Translations under genes and position numbers: made by a program
Origin: Paenibacillus sp. HB172176
GTDB taxonomy: Bacteria > Bacillota > Bacilli > Paenibacillales > Paenibacillaceae
Direction: 5' to 3'
Length of the DNA: 64,000 nt
NCBI RefSeq assembly: GCF_011947265.1
Contig: NZ_JAATHD010000002.1
Location: forward strand, 434,001-498,000
Part shown: in pieces, positions 27,405-36,453 of the stretch
Layout of the letters: every line of letters begins with the position of its first letter
Numbering within the stretch: the stretch's first letter is position 1
Notes under the pieces: generated by a model
Databases searched by the model: none
The model's input: only the letters and a program-made list of their open reading frames with translations
What the model was told of the DNA's origin: nothing

Positions 27405-27977
27405 TTAGCCGCTTACTTTCACCATTGCTGGACGCAATACCTTCTCCTTCAGAATATAACCCTTCTGAACTTCCTCTACGATAATGCCTTCCTCATGCTC
27501 TTCGGATTCCACTTGCATGATCGCCTGGTGGAACTCGGGGTTGAAAGGCTCGCCGACGACCTCCATCGCTTTCAGCCCTTCTTGCTCGAGCGTTTGAACG
27601 ACTTGCCGGAAAATCATGTCAACGCCCTTCGCCAGAGAGTCATAATCCTTATTAGCTGCCGACGCCGTAATGGCGCGTTCAAAGTTATCGACAACCGGAA
27701 GCAGTTGAGAGATGAGCTTCATGGAAGCGTACTGTCCAAGCTCTTCCTTCTCCTTCACCGTACGGCGGCGGAAATTATCGAAATCGGCCTGCGCTCTTAA
27801 GTATCTTTGCTGACTTTCCTCGGCTTGCTTCATCAGGTCGTTGTATTTGGCGTCTTCAGCGGGAATATCTTCCTCCGCCGCATAAGCTTCCGCCTCAGCA
27901 GCCTGCGCTTCTTGCTCTTCGTTTGTTTCTTCCACTACTATATCCTCTGTATCATTATGTTGTTCCTTGGTACTCAC
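27405..27977 (-). CDS. grpE: nucleotide exchange factor GrpE
   Basis: 190 residues from GTG 27975-27977, with GGAGG seven bases upstream. An acidic disordered start (DTEDIVVEETNEEQEAQ) is followed by a long helix (ESQQRYLRAQADFDNFRRRT) and a C-terminal beta domain (EEGIIVEEVQKGYILKEKVLRPAMVKV). It promotes ADP release from DnaK. The stop of hrcA is 16 bases upstream, and dnaK follows by 35 bases. Confidence 0.97.
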   Translation of the reverse strand: MSTKEQHNDTEDIVVEETNEEQEAQAAEAEAYAAEEDIPAEDAKYNDLMKQAEESQQRYLRAQADFDNFRRRTVKEKEELGQYASMKLISQLLPVVDNFERAITASAANKDYDSLAKGVDMIFRQVVQTLEQEGLKAMEVVGEPFNPEFHQAIMQVESEEHEEGIIVEEVQKGYILKEKVLRPAMVKVSG

Positions 27978-27993
27978 CGTTTCACCTCCTTCG

Positions 27994-29019
27994 CTACCTA
28001 TACCATCTGCTGAGCAGGATGCTCATATCTTTGGATATCAAATCCAGCAGACTCATTACCTTGCCGTAATCCATGCGGGTTGGACCAAGAATGCCGATCG
28101 TCCCGAGCGATTCTCCCTCAATCGTGTACGTTGCCGTAATAAGACTGCAATCGTTAATGGCCTTATGATCATTCTCTGTTCCGATGCGCACTCCTATTCC
28201 AATAGGCAGCGATGAGAACAGCTTCATAACGGCGGGAGTTTCATCCAGCAAATCCAGAATCGTCTTCACCTTGTCGACATTTTGAAATTCAGGCTGCGTA
28301 AGCATATTGGTCGCTCCGCTCATGAATACCCGATGCTCTTCGTCATTCCGAAGCGCCGTGTCGAGCACTTCAAGAAGCTTCTCGTAATGATCCACATGGC
28401 GTTCAAGCTCTTGGCCGATCTCGCTGTATAGCTTCGCTCTCAGCCTGACGAGCGGCACCCCGACAAGTCGTGTGTTCAGAATATTGACAACCTTCTGCAT
28501 GTCATCCATATTCAATTCCGGCGGAATCGAGATTGTTCGATTCTCAACATGTCCGGTATTCGTTACTATGATCGCCACTGCCGTGGTTGGATTAAGCGGC
28601 ACAAGCCCAAAATGCTTCAAGGAAGTATTCAGTAGCTCGGGCCCCATCACAATGGAGGTGTAGTTCGTCAGATTGGATAGAATCGTCGCCGTCTGCTGAA
28701 TAACCTGCTCCATCTGATTCATCTTATCCGTCACGAAGGATCTTACCATGCCCAAATCTTGTTCGTTCACTTCATTGAATTTCAACAAATGATCCACATA
28801 ATATCGATATCCCTTCGTGGACGGCACGCGCCCGGCCGAGGTATGCGGCTGCTCCAGGAAGCCGAGCTCCTCCAGATCAGCCATCTCGTTCCGAATGGTC
28901 GCAGGACTGAAGCCGACATCTCCGCGCTTTGAAATACTGCGTGATCCCACCGGTTCAGCAGAACGAATATAATCATCTACTATGGCATGCAAAATCATAC
29001 GTTGTCGATCCGTCAGCAT
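27994..29019 (-). CDS. hrcA: heat-inducible transcription repressor HrcA
   Basis: 341 residues. A winged-helix DNA-binding domain at the start (MLTDRQRMILHAIVDDYIRS, then SISKRGDVGFSPATIRNEMADLEELG) is followed by a GAF-like dimerisation domain and the C-terminal region (IGILGPTRMDYGKVMSLLDLIS). It binds CIRCE and represses the hrcA-grpE-dnaK-dnaJ operon until heat removes GroEL support. CIRCE lies in front of its own gene, so autoregulation is expected. Confidence 0.98.
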   Translation of the reverse strand: MLTDRQRMILHAIVDDYIRSAEPVGSRSISKRGDVGFSPATIRNEMADLEELGFLEQPHTSAGRVPSTKGYRYYVDHLLKFNEVNEQDLGMVRSFVTDKMNQMEQVIQQTATILSNLTNYTSIVMGPELLNTSLKHFGLVPLNPTTAVAIIVTNTGHVENRTISIPPELNMDDMQKVVNILNTRLVGVPLVRLRAKLYSEIGQELERHVDHYEKLLEVLDTALRNDEEHRVFMSGATNMLTQPEFQNVDKVKTILDLLDETPAVMKLFSSLPIGIGVRIGTENDHKAINDCSLITATYTIEGESLGTIGILGPTRMDYGKVMSLLDLISKDMSILLSRWYR

Positions 29020-29062
29020 TCCAATCCCTCCACTACGAAATATTATCGATTACGCTTCTTCG

Positions 29063-29089
29063 TTAGCACTCGACCGGAATGAGTGCTAA
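29063..29089 (-). promoter_or_regulatory. CIRCE operator
   Basis: TTAGCACTC, nine bases, GAGTGCTAA: a perfect match to the CIRCE consensus inverted repeat. It lies 44 bases before the hrcA start and just downstream of the promoter, so bound HrcA would block transcription. Confidence 0.98.
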
Positions 29090-29100
29090 TCGTTAATACA

Positions 29101-29130
29101 AAAATACCAAACCAGCTTGATCATTGTCAA
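29101..29130 (-). promoter_or_regulatory. SigmaA promoter of the hrcA operon
   Basis: On the minus strand TTGACA (complement of 29125-29130), an 18-base spacer and TATTTT (complement of 29101-29106), immediately upstream of CIRCE. The start of transcription would fall at or within the operator. Confidence 0.7.
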
Positions 29131-29174
29131 GTCGGTTCGGCATATTTGCTCCTTCATTTTCATAAATAGGCGCT

Positions 29175-29648
29175 TTACGAACGAATCTCCCTCAGCACGG
29201 CAATCTCGTCGCAGGCGAGCTGCTTGGGGCAGTTGACGCAATCCCTCCATACCTTCTCGGGAAAGATTTCCTTATCGACTACCTGAAAGCCGTTTTTCTC
29301 GAAGAAGGAATCCGCGTATGTTAAGGCCATCACCTTCGTGATGCCTTGCTCCTTCGCTTTCTCCATCAGACATTCCACCAGCTTGCTTCCGATGCCGAGA
29401 CCCTTGTAGCCGTCATTCATACCGAGCGATCTGATCTCGACAAGATTATCTCCCAGACGTGTGAGCGAGCCGCAGCCGACTACCTGTCCGTCAAGCTCCG
29501 CTACAACAAACGCGTCTATCGTATGGGCAATCGCTTCTCGTGTGCGAGGCAGCATAATACCTTTCTCGGCATAATCTTTAATAAGATCGAATAAGTTGTC
29601 CACATCGCTCATTGTCGCTTCCCTGCATATGACTTGCATCGTTTGCAT
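29175..29648 (-). CDS. GNAT family N-acetyltransferase (ArgA-like)
   Basis: 157 residues from ATG 29646-29648 (MQTMQVICREATMSD). The GNAT core is EIRSLGMNDGYKGLGIGSKLVE, with the acetyl-CoA loop GLGIG. The C-terminal DCVNCPKQLACDEIAVL has four cysteines or near-cysteines, typical of the N-acetyltransferase group often annotated ArgA-like or YqjY-like. An arginine-pathway role is not shown here. It lies between hrcA and hemW on the same strand with its own spacing. Confidence 0.85.
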   Translation of the reverse strand: MQTMQVICREATMSDVDNLFDLIKDYAEKGIMLPRTREAIAHTIDAFVVAELDGQVVGCGSLTRLGDNLVEIRSLGMNDGYKGLGIGSKLVECLMEKAKEQGITKVMALTYADSFFEKNGFQVVDKEIFPEKVWRDCVNCPKQLACDEIAVLREIRS

Positions 29649-29772
29649 CGCCGCCTTCACCTCCACGAGATCTCGTCAAATTCAATATGAATAAATATAC
29701 ATCAAAACGCATTAATTCTCAATAGGTATTTCATTCTTCATCGGAGTCAAGACGGCTGCGCCCTCCTCGTTC

Positions 29773-30936
29773 CTACACGTCAATGAAGGCTCCGAACACT
29801 TCATTGCCGAGCAAAACGCCTTGATCCGTCAAACGATAGACGCAATCCTCGCCATGCTCTTTGCGTTCAAGCAACCCTTTCTCTATCAGCTCCCGAATGA
29901 TATTGCCGAAGCTTTCTTCTATTGATTGTCCGTCAAATTGCTCTGCAAAGGAGGAGGTCCTCACGCCTTCGAGCAAGCGCAGCCCGACCATCATGAAATC
30001 CTCCATCGCTTCCTCCTCGGAAACCTGATGCTCCTCAAGCCGCGGCAATCTAGTCGCGCTTGCATCGATATAGGGTTGTATGCCCTTCAAATTCACATGC
30101 CGCTTGGCCTTCGCATAACCGTGCGCTCCGGCTCCAAGACCATAGTAGGGCTGATTGCGCCAGTAGACCGTGTTATGCTTGCTCTCATAGCCCGGCTTGG
30201 CGAAATTACTGATCTCATAATGCTTGTAGCCGCTCTTCTTCAGCTTGTCCATCAACAGAATGAACATATCGAATTCTTCTTCCTCCGTTGGAAGAGGAAG
30301 CTGATTGCGTTCGTAGAGCTTATGGAATAACGTGTTCTCCTCCACCTTCAAACTGTAGATGGAGTAATGAGTTAGATCAAGCTCCAGCGCGCGATCCACG
30401 CTGTCGGACAGCTGCTGAAGCGACTGTCCCGGCAAGCCGAACATGAGATCGATCGAGAGATTGTCGAAGCCGGCCTTCCTTGCGTTGTCCAGACTACGAT
30501 ACACATCCTCCACATTATGAATGCGCCCGATGCGCTCGAGCAGCCCCGAGTCGAAGGATTGCACGCCGAAGCTGATTCGATTGACGCCGCCTTCGCGCAT
30601 GGCAGCCAACTTGTCCGCATCTGTCGTTCCCGGATTCGCTTCCATGGTGAATTCGACCTGGGGCAGAATGGGAAAATGCTTGTGAACAGAACGCAGGAAT
30701 CTCTCCATCTGCGGCGGTGTCAACACCGTCGGCGTCCCTCCTCCCACGAACACCGTTCTAATGCCCCCGGACGGCAATTCAGCAGCCGTTTTCCGCATCT
30801 CTTCTTCCAGCGCGTCCAGATAGAGATCGACAGGCTGACCCTTCAATACATAGGAGGTGAAATCGCAATAATGGCATTTGTTCGTACAGAACGGAATATG
30901 GATATAGAGCGCCTCGGGCGCTTGCATTCGACTCAT
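29773..30936 (-). CDS. hemW: radical SAM heme chaperone HemW
   Basis: 387 residues from ATG 30934-30936 (MSRMQAPEALYIH), with AAAGGA just upstream; the longer open frame adds 22 residues without a site. The radical-SAM motif in IPFCTNKCHYCDF carries three cysteines plus the following CxxC-like FTSY context that separates HemW from HemN. Later blocks are SFGVQSFDSGLLERIGRIH and YEISNFAKPGYESKHN. It is a heme-transfer protein in Firmicutes, and the old name hemN is misleading. It follows lepA by 75 bases. Confidence 0.94.
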   Translation of the reverse strand: MSRMQAPEALYIHIPFCTNKCHYCDFTSYVLKGQPVDLYLDALEEEMRKTAAELPSGGIRTVFVGGGTPTVLTPPQMERFLRSVHKHFPILPQVEFTMEANPGTTDADKLAAMREGGVNRISFGVQSFDSGLLERIGRIHNVEDVYRSLDNARKAGFDNLSIDLMFGLPGQSLQQLSDSVDRALELDLTHYSIYSLKVEENTLFHKLYERNQLPLPTEEEEFDMFILLMDKLKKSGYKHYEISNFAKPGYESKHNTVYWRNQPYYGLGAGAHGYAKAKRHVNLKGIQPYIDASATRLPRLEEHQVSEEEAMEDFMMVGLRLLEGVRTSSFAEQFDGQSIEESFGNIIRELIEKGLLERKEHGEDCVYRLTDQGVLLGNEVFGAFIDV

Positions 30937-31011
30937 GGTCTTCCTTCCTTTCCTTTTCCTCTCCGAAAAACAAAGAAGGAGAGCGCAGCTCTCCCTCAGC
31001 ATTTTCAGGCA

Positions 31012-32829
31012 TTAATCCTCGTCAATTTTGAGCACCGCCATAAACGCTTCCTGCGGCACCTCGACATTGCCGACCTGCTTCATGCGCTTCTTGCCTTCCT
31101 TCTGCTTCTCTAGCAGCTTCCGCTTCCGGCTAATGTCGCCGCCGTAGCATTTCGCAAGCACGTTTTTGCGCATTGCTTTGACCGTCTCGCGGGCGATAAC
31201 CTTCGTGCCAATCGAGGCCTGCACCGGCACCTCGAACATCTGCCTCGGAATTAGCTCCTTCATCTTTTCGCAGATGAGACGTCCGCGATGATAGGCGCGA
31301 TCGCGATGCACGATAACCGATAAGGCGTCAACTTGCTCGCCGTTCAGCATAATGTCCATTTTGACCAAATTCGATTTGCGGTACCCCGACAGCTCGTAGT
31401 CGAATGACGCATAGCCCTTCGTATTCGATTTCAATTGATCGAAGAAATCGTACACGATTTCGGAGAGCGGCAAATGATACGTAATGGTCACGCGATTCGT
31501 GTCCAAATATTCCATATTGACGAATTCACCGCGTTTGTTCTGGCAAAGCTCCATAATCGCTCCCACGAAATCATTAGGCACGATAACGGCCGCCTTCACA
31601 TAAGGCTCCTCGACATAATCCAGCTTGCCCGATTCCGGATAATTCGACGGATTATCGATGTCGAGCGTCTCGCCGTTCGTCAGCGTAACCTTGTAAATAA
31701 CGCTGGGAGCGGTCGTAATAAGCGGGATATTGAATTCGCGCTCGATGCGCTCTTGAATGATTTCCATATGAAGCAGACCCAGAAAGCCGCAGCGGAAGCC
31801 GAAGCCAAGAGCGGTCGAGGACTCCGCCTCGTATCGCAGCGACGCGTCGTTAAGCTCCAGCTTGCCGAGCGCTTCGCGCAAATCATTGTAATCCTGCGTC
31901 TCGATCGGATACAACCCGCAATAGACCATCGGATTGATGCGTCGGTAGCCGGGAAGCGCGGCAGAAGCCGGCTTCTTCGCATCCGTTACCGTATCGCCCA
32001 CCCGGGTGTCCTTGACATTCTTGATGCCCGCCACGATAAAGCCGACATCGCCAACGGACAATTCATCGACAATGGTCATTCTCGGCATGAAGGAACCGAC
32101 CTCAATCACTTCGAATTCTGCGCCGGTGGCCATGAAGCGAATTTTCTTGCCGGCCTTGATGCTGCCGTCGATAATTCGGACATAGACGATGACGCCCTTG
32201 TACGCATCATAATGCGAATCGAAAATAAGCGCCTTCAGCGGCTCATCCGGATCGCCGGTCGGAGCCGGCACCTTCTGCACCACCTGCTCGAGAATTTCCT
32301 TGATCCCGATGCCCGCTTTCGCCGACGCATGAACCGCTTCGCTGGCGTCGAGCCCGATTACGTCTTCGATCTCCTGCTTCACCCGATCCGGGTCGGCGCT
32401 TGGAAGATCGATCTTGTTAATAACCGGAAGAACCTCCAGATTATTGTCCAAAGCGAGATAGACATTCGCCAGCGTCTGCGCTTCGATGCCTTGGGCGGCA
32501 TCGACGACGAGCAACGCGCCTTCGCAGGCCGCCATGCTTCTGGACACCTCGTATGTAAAATCCACATGTCCCGGCGTATCTATCAAATTCAGCAAATATT
32601 CCTCTCCGTCATCAGCTTTGTATGTCAGCCGGACGGCTTGCAGCTTAATCGTAATGCCCCTCTCGCGCTCGAGATCCATTTGATCCAGCACCTGAGCTTG
32701 CATCTCGCGCGAGCTTAACGCTCCCGTATATTCAAGAATGCGATCCGCAAGCGTCGATTTCCCATGGTCGATATGCGCGATAATGGAAAAATTTCTAATC
32801 TTCTTCTGTCGTTCACGAACATCTGTCAT
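31012..32829 (-). CDS. lepA: elongation factor 4 (LepA)
   Basis: 605 residues from ATG 32827-32829 ([15 protein letters not shown]); a 24-residue longer open frame lacks a good site. The GTPase has [22 protein letters not shown] and NKIDLP. Domain II is followed by the LepA-specific C-terminal domain ending [15 protein letters not shown]. LepA back-translocates or remodels ribosomes under stress. It sits between the YqxA-position gene and hemW, the order known from Bacillus. Confidence 0.98.
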   Translation of the reverse strand: MTDVRERQKKIRNFSIIAHIDHGKSTLADRILEYTGALSSREMQAQVLDQMDLERERGITIKLQAVRLTYKADDGEEYLLNLIDTPGHVDFTYEVSRSMAACEGALLVVDAAQGIEAQTLANVYLALDNNLEVLPVINKIDLPSADPDRVKQEIEDVIGLDASEAVHASAKAGIGIKEILEQVVQKVPAPTGDPDEPLKALIFDSHYDAYKGVIVYVRIIDGSIKAGKKIRFMATGAEFEVIEVGSFMPRMTIVDELSVGDVGFIVAGIKNVKDTRVGDTVTDAKKPASAALPGYRRINPMVYCGLYPIETQDYNDLREALGKLELNDASLRYEAESSTALGFGFRCGFLGLLHMEIIQERIEREFNIPLITTAPSVIYKVTLTNGETLDIDNPSNYPESGKLDYVEEPYVKAAVIVPNDFVGAIMELCQNKRGEFVNMEYLDTNRVTITYHLPLSEIVYDFFDQLKSNTKGYASFDYELSGYRKSNLVKMDIMLNGEQVDALSVIVHRDRAYHRGRLICEKMKELIPRQMFEVPVQASIGTKVIARETVKAMRKNVLAKCYGGDISRKRKLLEKQKEGKKRMKQVGNVEVPQEAFMAVLKIDED

Positions 32830-32907
32830 GCCAGAGCCCCCACACATTCCAATAATGCTAATCATTCTGTCTATTATATCAGCTTGCGGGATGCTCAGCA
32901 ATGCGGA

Positions 32908-33336
32908 TTAGTTGATTAAGCCGTCGAACAAATGGGCTACGAGCTTAATCCCGTTCGTGGAGGCCGACTGCAAAAGCCCTGATGTCGAATCGGCAATCTT
33001 GTCCACTGCCGGCTGTCCATCCTGGGGCGGAACCTCCTCAAGCTCCTTCTGCAGCTCGTCTCTGAGCCAATCCCGGTCCGCGCCTTTCCCTGCCAGCTTG
33101 CGAATGCGCTCCAGCTCCCGCTCCAGCTCGTCAATCCGTCTTTCAGTCTCTGAAGCTTTATCGGATTGATCCGCTGCGGTCTCCGTAATAGCAGCATTTG
33201 TCTCGCTTCCAGCCTGTGTTCCGTCTATCGGTCCGTAGATCCGTTCAATGCCCGTCGTGGACATCTCGATGCCGAACAATACAATTATCGTTAACGCAAC
33301 GCCCATCATAATCCATTTCCAAGCGCCATGCTTCAT
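32908..33336 (-). CDS. membrane-anchored protein in the YqxA position
   Basis: 142 residues from ATG 33334-33336 (MKHGAWKWIMMGV), with AAGGAG ten bases upstream. One N-terminal membrane segment (residues 7-23) precedes an outside region that includes a strongly charged coiled coil (ASETERRIDELERELERIRKLA). The place between spoIIP and lepA matches B. subtilis yqxA, a DUF3679 protein, but I cannot confirm that family by eye. It may form an operon with spoIIP, whose stop is 2 bases upstream of its start. Function unknown. Confidence 0.75.
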   Translation of the reverse strand: MKHGAWKWIMMGVALTIIVLFGIEMSTTGIERIYGPIDGTQAGSETNAAITETAADQSDKASETERRIDELERELERIRKLAGKGADRDWLRDELQKELEEVPPQDGQPAVDKIADSTSGLLQSASTNGIKLVAHLFDGLIN

Positions 33337-33338
33337 CT

Positions 33339-34631
33339 TTATTCTTCTCCTTCGCCGGATACCTTCTCGGCATCCCAATAAATACCGGAAATCACCTCTG
33401 CCAGCGCATCCGCCGTCCGGTATGATTCCTCCAGCGTATTGTCCACGCCGCCGATCTCGATCAGCACGCTGTCCGCTGCAAGCGATTGGTTATATTCGCC
33501 ATTGCCTGTAGCAGCAGTTTTCCCCCAAATTCCCCTTGAAATACCTGGATACCTTTCTTCGAGCGCATCGTGTATTTGAGTGGCGAAGGCTTCGTTTTCC
33601 TTCCAATCCGGGTTTTTGTGACCGATGATGAAATAGACCTGGGCATAGCTTTTGCCTCCAATGTCGACCGTCGTATATTTTCGCTTTTGCGAATCGCGGT
33701 GAATATCAAAGAAAAATTTCAGTTTCTTGTTGCTCGCCATCGCTTCCTGCACAGACTTCAAGGAATATTTGTAGCTAAGCTCCCATCGATAGCCCTTAAT
33801 GACGGAAGGATAATCCGTATCCGAATGCATCGCCCCGACGCCCTCCTCCTCCAGCTTGTCCGCCAATCTCTTGCCTACCAGCGTAATATTCGTCGTGGCG
33901 GAGCTGGGATCATTCGACGTGCTCTTGATTTCCGGAAACCAGGATTCGCGGCTATGGGAGTGATAGATGAAGACGACCTTATCATCGCCCGTCGTCGGCT
34001 TTGAAGCTTCTCCCTGATCCGGTTTCTTCGTCGGCGTTGGAACAGCGGCAATCTCGTTCCCGCTCGCTCCCCCATCCCCGTTTTGCGCTCCGCCCGCCCC
34101 TTGATGCGAATCTTGGGGATTGCTTCCTTGGCCAGGAGCATCGCCGCCATCCCCGTTCTCGCCCTGTACCTGGGGTTCCTGTACCGGAGAATGATCCTGC
34201 GGTCCTTCATCGGCGTCAGTGCCGATTCCCTTGCGTATAAGAATCGAATCTCCGGAGCTCATGCCCGGAAGCTCGCCCGCCAGCAAACTCTTGGGATTAT
34301 TCGGGTTCATATCCGTTAACGTTCGCATGAGGAACACGGAAACTTCCTTGCTTGTCAGCGCTTCGGACGGCAGTCCGCTTTGAAACATTGGCATTTCCAT
34401 CTCCAGCATATCGCCGAAGAAGCCGCTGGACATCGATGATGCCAATCCGCTCATAGAGTAGATTGGCGATCGTTGGGATTGCGAGTGGATCATAACGGCT
34501 GCTCCCAATACAAGGAAGAACAGCATCGAACTCAGCGACAGGACCGAAAATGCCCGTCCTGTAACCAGCACCTGCCTGATTCTGGTCTCAAAGCCCAGTA
34601 CCGCGGTTTGCCTCAAATTGTGATTCATCAT
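33339..34631 (-). CDS. spoIIP: stage II sporulation protein P
   Basis: 430 residues. A membrane anchor at residues 30-50 (SLSSMLFFLVLGAAVMI) is followed by a long, low-complexity Gly/Gln/Asp linker (about residues 145-215) and a zinc amidase/endopeptidase domain with FIYHSHSRESWFP, FDIHRDSQ, YFIIGHKNP and VLIEIGGVDN. SpoIIP thins septal peptidoglycan during engulfment, with SpoIID and SpoIIM. The ATG 34629-34631 has AGGAGG about eight bases upstream. A weak SigmaE-like promoter (TTCTATT, 14 bases, CATAGTCT) lies about 40 bases upstream. The linker is longer than usual. Confidence 0.96.
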   Translation of the reverse strand: MMNHNLRQTAVLGFETRIRQVLVTGRAFSVLSLSSMLFFLVLGAAVMIHSQSQRSPIYSMSGLASSMSSGFFGDMLEMEMPMFQSGLPSEALTSKEVSVFLMRTLTDMNPNNPKSLLAGELPGMSSGDSILIRKGIGTDADEGPQDHSPVQEPQVQGENGDGGDAPGQGSNPQDSHQGAGGAQNGDGGASGNEIAAVPTPTKKPDQGEASKPTTGDDKVVFIYHSHSRESWFPEIKSTSNDPSSATTNITLVGKRLADKLEEEGVGAMHSDTDYPSVIKGYRWELSYKYSLKSVQEAMASNKKLKFFFDIHRDSQKRKYTTVDIGGKSYAQVYFIIGHKNPDWKENEAFATQIHDALEERYPGISRGIWGKTAATGNGEYNQSLAADSVLIEIGGVDNTLEESYRTADALAEVISGIYWDAEKVSGEGEE

Positions 34632-34818
34632 TGAATAACCCTCCTGTCATGCAGTCGAAAGATAAGCCCTCCAGCTACTACTAGACTATGGAAGATTAAG
34701 AGATAATAGAACCGCAGAGTTGGATTTGCTAGAGGCTGAACGATAGCAGAGGAGAGAGTTGATCCTTCTTAAGTTTCATTGGAGGTGTATAGAAGCGCTC
34801 CATGCGAATAAGCAGAAA

Positions 34819-34853
34819 CAGACCTGCACATAACTTGAAAATGCGCAGGTCTG
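34819..34853 (-). terminator. probable terminator of gpr
   Basis: CAGACCTGC (34819-34827) pairs with GCAGGTCTG (34845-34853), extended by three pairs around one mismatch. On the minus strand it is followed only by TTTCTGCTT, a weak T tract. It lies immediately past the gpr stop. Confidence 0.6.
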
Positions 34854-34858
34854 CCTCT

Positions 34859-35863
34859 TCAATGCGTATATGCAGCCACGTTGTCGGTATCGACAGCCTC
34901 ATGAAGAGAGGCGTTCAAGCCGCTTGCGATAATATTCGCGATATCTTCAATGAATTGATCCACTTCCTTTGGCGTAACAAGCAAATCATGTCCCAGCGGG
35001 CTGAGCACTTCCTTCACAAGCTGCAGTCGTTCAGCCTCGGGAATGTCGTTCATTAGACCGAATATTTGATTCGTATCGCCGTTCTGCGCCTCAAGATGGT
35101 TCTTCATCATCTCGAACGTGTGATTGACAATCGTTGATGCGTACACGACCGTCGGCACACCGATTGCGATAACCGGAACGCCAAGAATATCCTGCGTCAG
35201 GCCCTTGCGTTTATTGCCTATGCCGGAGCCCGGATGAATGCCGATGTCGGCGATTTGAATCGTAGTGTTCACCCTGTCCAGCGCCTTCGACGCAAGCGCA
35301 TCGATCGCAATAACAAGATCGGGCTTGGAGCGATCCACGATGCCTTGCACGATTTCACTGGATTCAATGCCCGTAATGCCAAGCACGCCCGGCGCCACCG
35401 CGCTGACCGATCGATAGCCTTGAGCGACCTGATCCGGCATCAATTCGAAGAAATGGCGTGTAACCATTACATTTTCCACTACAAGAGGCCCCAGCGCATC
35501 CGGTGTCACGTTCCAATTGCCAAGACCTACAATCAGCACTCTTGCCATCTTCGGGATGGACAGCTTCTCCAGAAAGCTTTCGAAATATTTGGCGAAATGA
35601 GTGGCTACCCGGTCCTGCAGCCCCGTATCGCCCCCTCGCAGACCCGGCACCTCAATCGTCACGTATCTGCCCATCATCTTGCCGATGGCCTGCGCGCCTT
35701 GCTCATCCTGTACATGAAGCTCCGTTATCGTCACGCCGTCGTCTTCCGTTACCTGCGAAGCAATGCCGGGAATGCCGCCGCCTGCCGATTTCTCCGCAAG
35801 CTCCTTGGCCTCCAAGGCGAGATCTGTGCGAACATTGAATTGCTGCAAATCGAGATCCTTCAT
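34859..35863 (-). CDS. gpr: germination protease GPR
   Basis: 334 residues from ATG 35861-35863 (MKDLDLQQFNVRTDLALEA). The first 15 or so residues are the propeptide removed on activation. Blocks such as VTEDDGVTITELHVQDE, VGLGNWNVTPDALGPLVVE and AIDALASKALDRVNTTIQ are specific to GPR, an aspartic-type endoprotease. It degrades small acid-soluble spore proteins at germination. Expression is normally in the forespore under SigmaF/SigmaG. It is divergent from rpsT. Confidence 0.97.
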   Translation of the reverse strand: MKDLDLQQFNVRTDLALEAKELAEKSAGGGIPGIASQVTEDDGVTITELHVQDEQGAQAIGKMMGRYVTIEVPGLRGGDTGLQDRVATHFAKYFESFLEKLSIPKMARVLIVGLGNWNVTPDALGPLVVENVMVTRHFFELMPDQVAQGYRSVSAVAPGVLGITGIESSEIVQGIVDRSKPDLVIAIDALASKALDRVNTTIQIADIGIHPGSGIGNKRKGLTQDILGVPVIAIGVPTVVYASTIVNHTFEMMKNHLEAQNGDTNQIFGLMNDIPEAERLQLVKEVLSPLGHDLLVTPKEVDQFIEDIANIIASGLNASLHEAVDTDNVAAYTH

Positions 35864-35947
35864 ACATCCTTCTCCCTTCGTGTTCCAGCTTTCCCTTATT
35901 GTTCGCTTATGCATCAGTTTCATACCTTGAACAGCGCCTGGATACTA

Positions 35948-35976
35948 TTGCTTTTTGGGCGGGTACGTGATAGTAT
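35948..35976 (+). promoter_or_regulatory. probable promoter of rpsT
   Basis: TTGCTT (35948-35953), 17 bases, TAGTAT (35971-35976), about 55 bases before the rpsT start. Four of six bases match in each hexamer. Confidence 0.5.
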
Positions 35977-36030
35977 ATTTTAAGTTGTGTTGTTACTTAT
36001 GCTTCACAGAGCTTTTAGGAGGTGAAATCC

Positions 36031-36303
36031 ATGCCAAACATCAAATCCGCAATTAAACGCGTGAAGACAAGCGAGAAACGCCGCGCTTTGAACGCGTCCC
36101 AAAAATCCGCACTTCGTTCGGCCGTTAAATCTGCTGACCAAGCTATTGTAAGCACTGATGCCGCTGCAGCGAAAGCAGCGTTGATCGTTGCTACGAAAAA
36201 ATTGGACAAAGCAGTAACAAAAGGCCTGATTCATAAAAATGCGGCTGCCCGCAAAAAATCGCGTCTTGCCAAAAAAGTAAACGCATTGTCCGCTGAGGCT
36301 TAA
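36031..36303 (+). CDS. rpsT: 30S ribosomal protein S20
   Basis: 90 residues starting [20 protein letters not shown], a basic helix-bundle protein of S20 length and pattern that binds 16S rRNA. The ATG at 36031 follows AGGAGG by eight bases. It is one of few plus-strand genes here. It lies between gpr and holA, as in B. subtilis, and is followed by a terminator. Confidence 0.98.
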   Translation: MPNIKSAIKRVKTSEKRRALNASQKSALRSAVKSADQAIVSTDAAAAKAALIVATKKLDKAVTKGLIHKNAAARKKSRLAKKVNALSAEA

Positions 36304-36340
36304 GCTATGGCGTTATGCAGTTCGCTTTGAACAAAAACGG

Positions 36341-36369
36341 ATCGTCCTTGTCAAGGACGATTCTTTTTT
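36341..36369 (+). terminator. terminator of rpsT
   Basis: ATCGTCCTT pairs with AAGGACGAT around a short loop, followed by TTCTTTTTTT on the plus strand. A classic Rho-independent terminator about 40 bases past the rpsT stop. Confidence 0.9.
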
Positions 36370-36379
36370 TGCCTGTACA

Positions 36380-36418
36380 AAAAGCCTCATGCTTCACTAT
36401 CGAAGCACGAGGCTTTTG
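36380..36418 (-). terminator. terminator of holA
   Basis: AAAAGCCTC-A-TGCTTC pairs with GAAGCA-C-GAGGCTTTT with a single mismatch, followed by five T on the minus strand. It stands back to back with the rpsT terminator in the convergent gap. Confidence 0.75.
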
Positions 36419-36453
36419 TTGCGGAAATGATGAGATACGCAGAGAGAGAAGTC

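Noticed and set aside
31435..32718. 427-residue plus-strand open frame
   Set aside because: Antisense shadow of lepA; no family motif and no start signal.
35870..35935. SigmaG promoter of gpr
   Set aside because: Candidate blocks (GTATGA and CAATAAG) fit the consensus too poorly to list as a feature.
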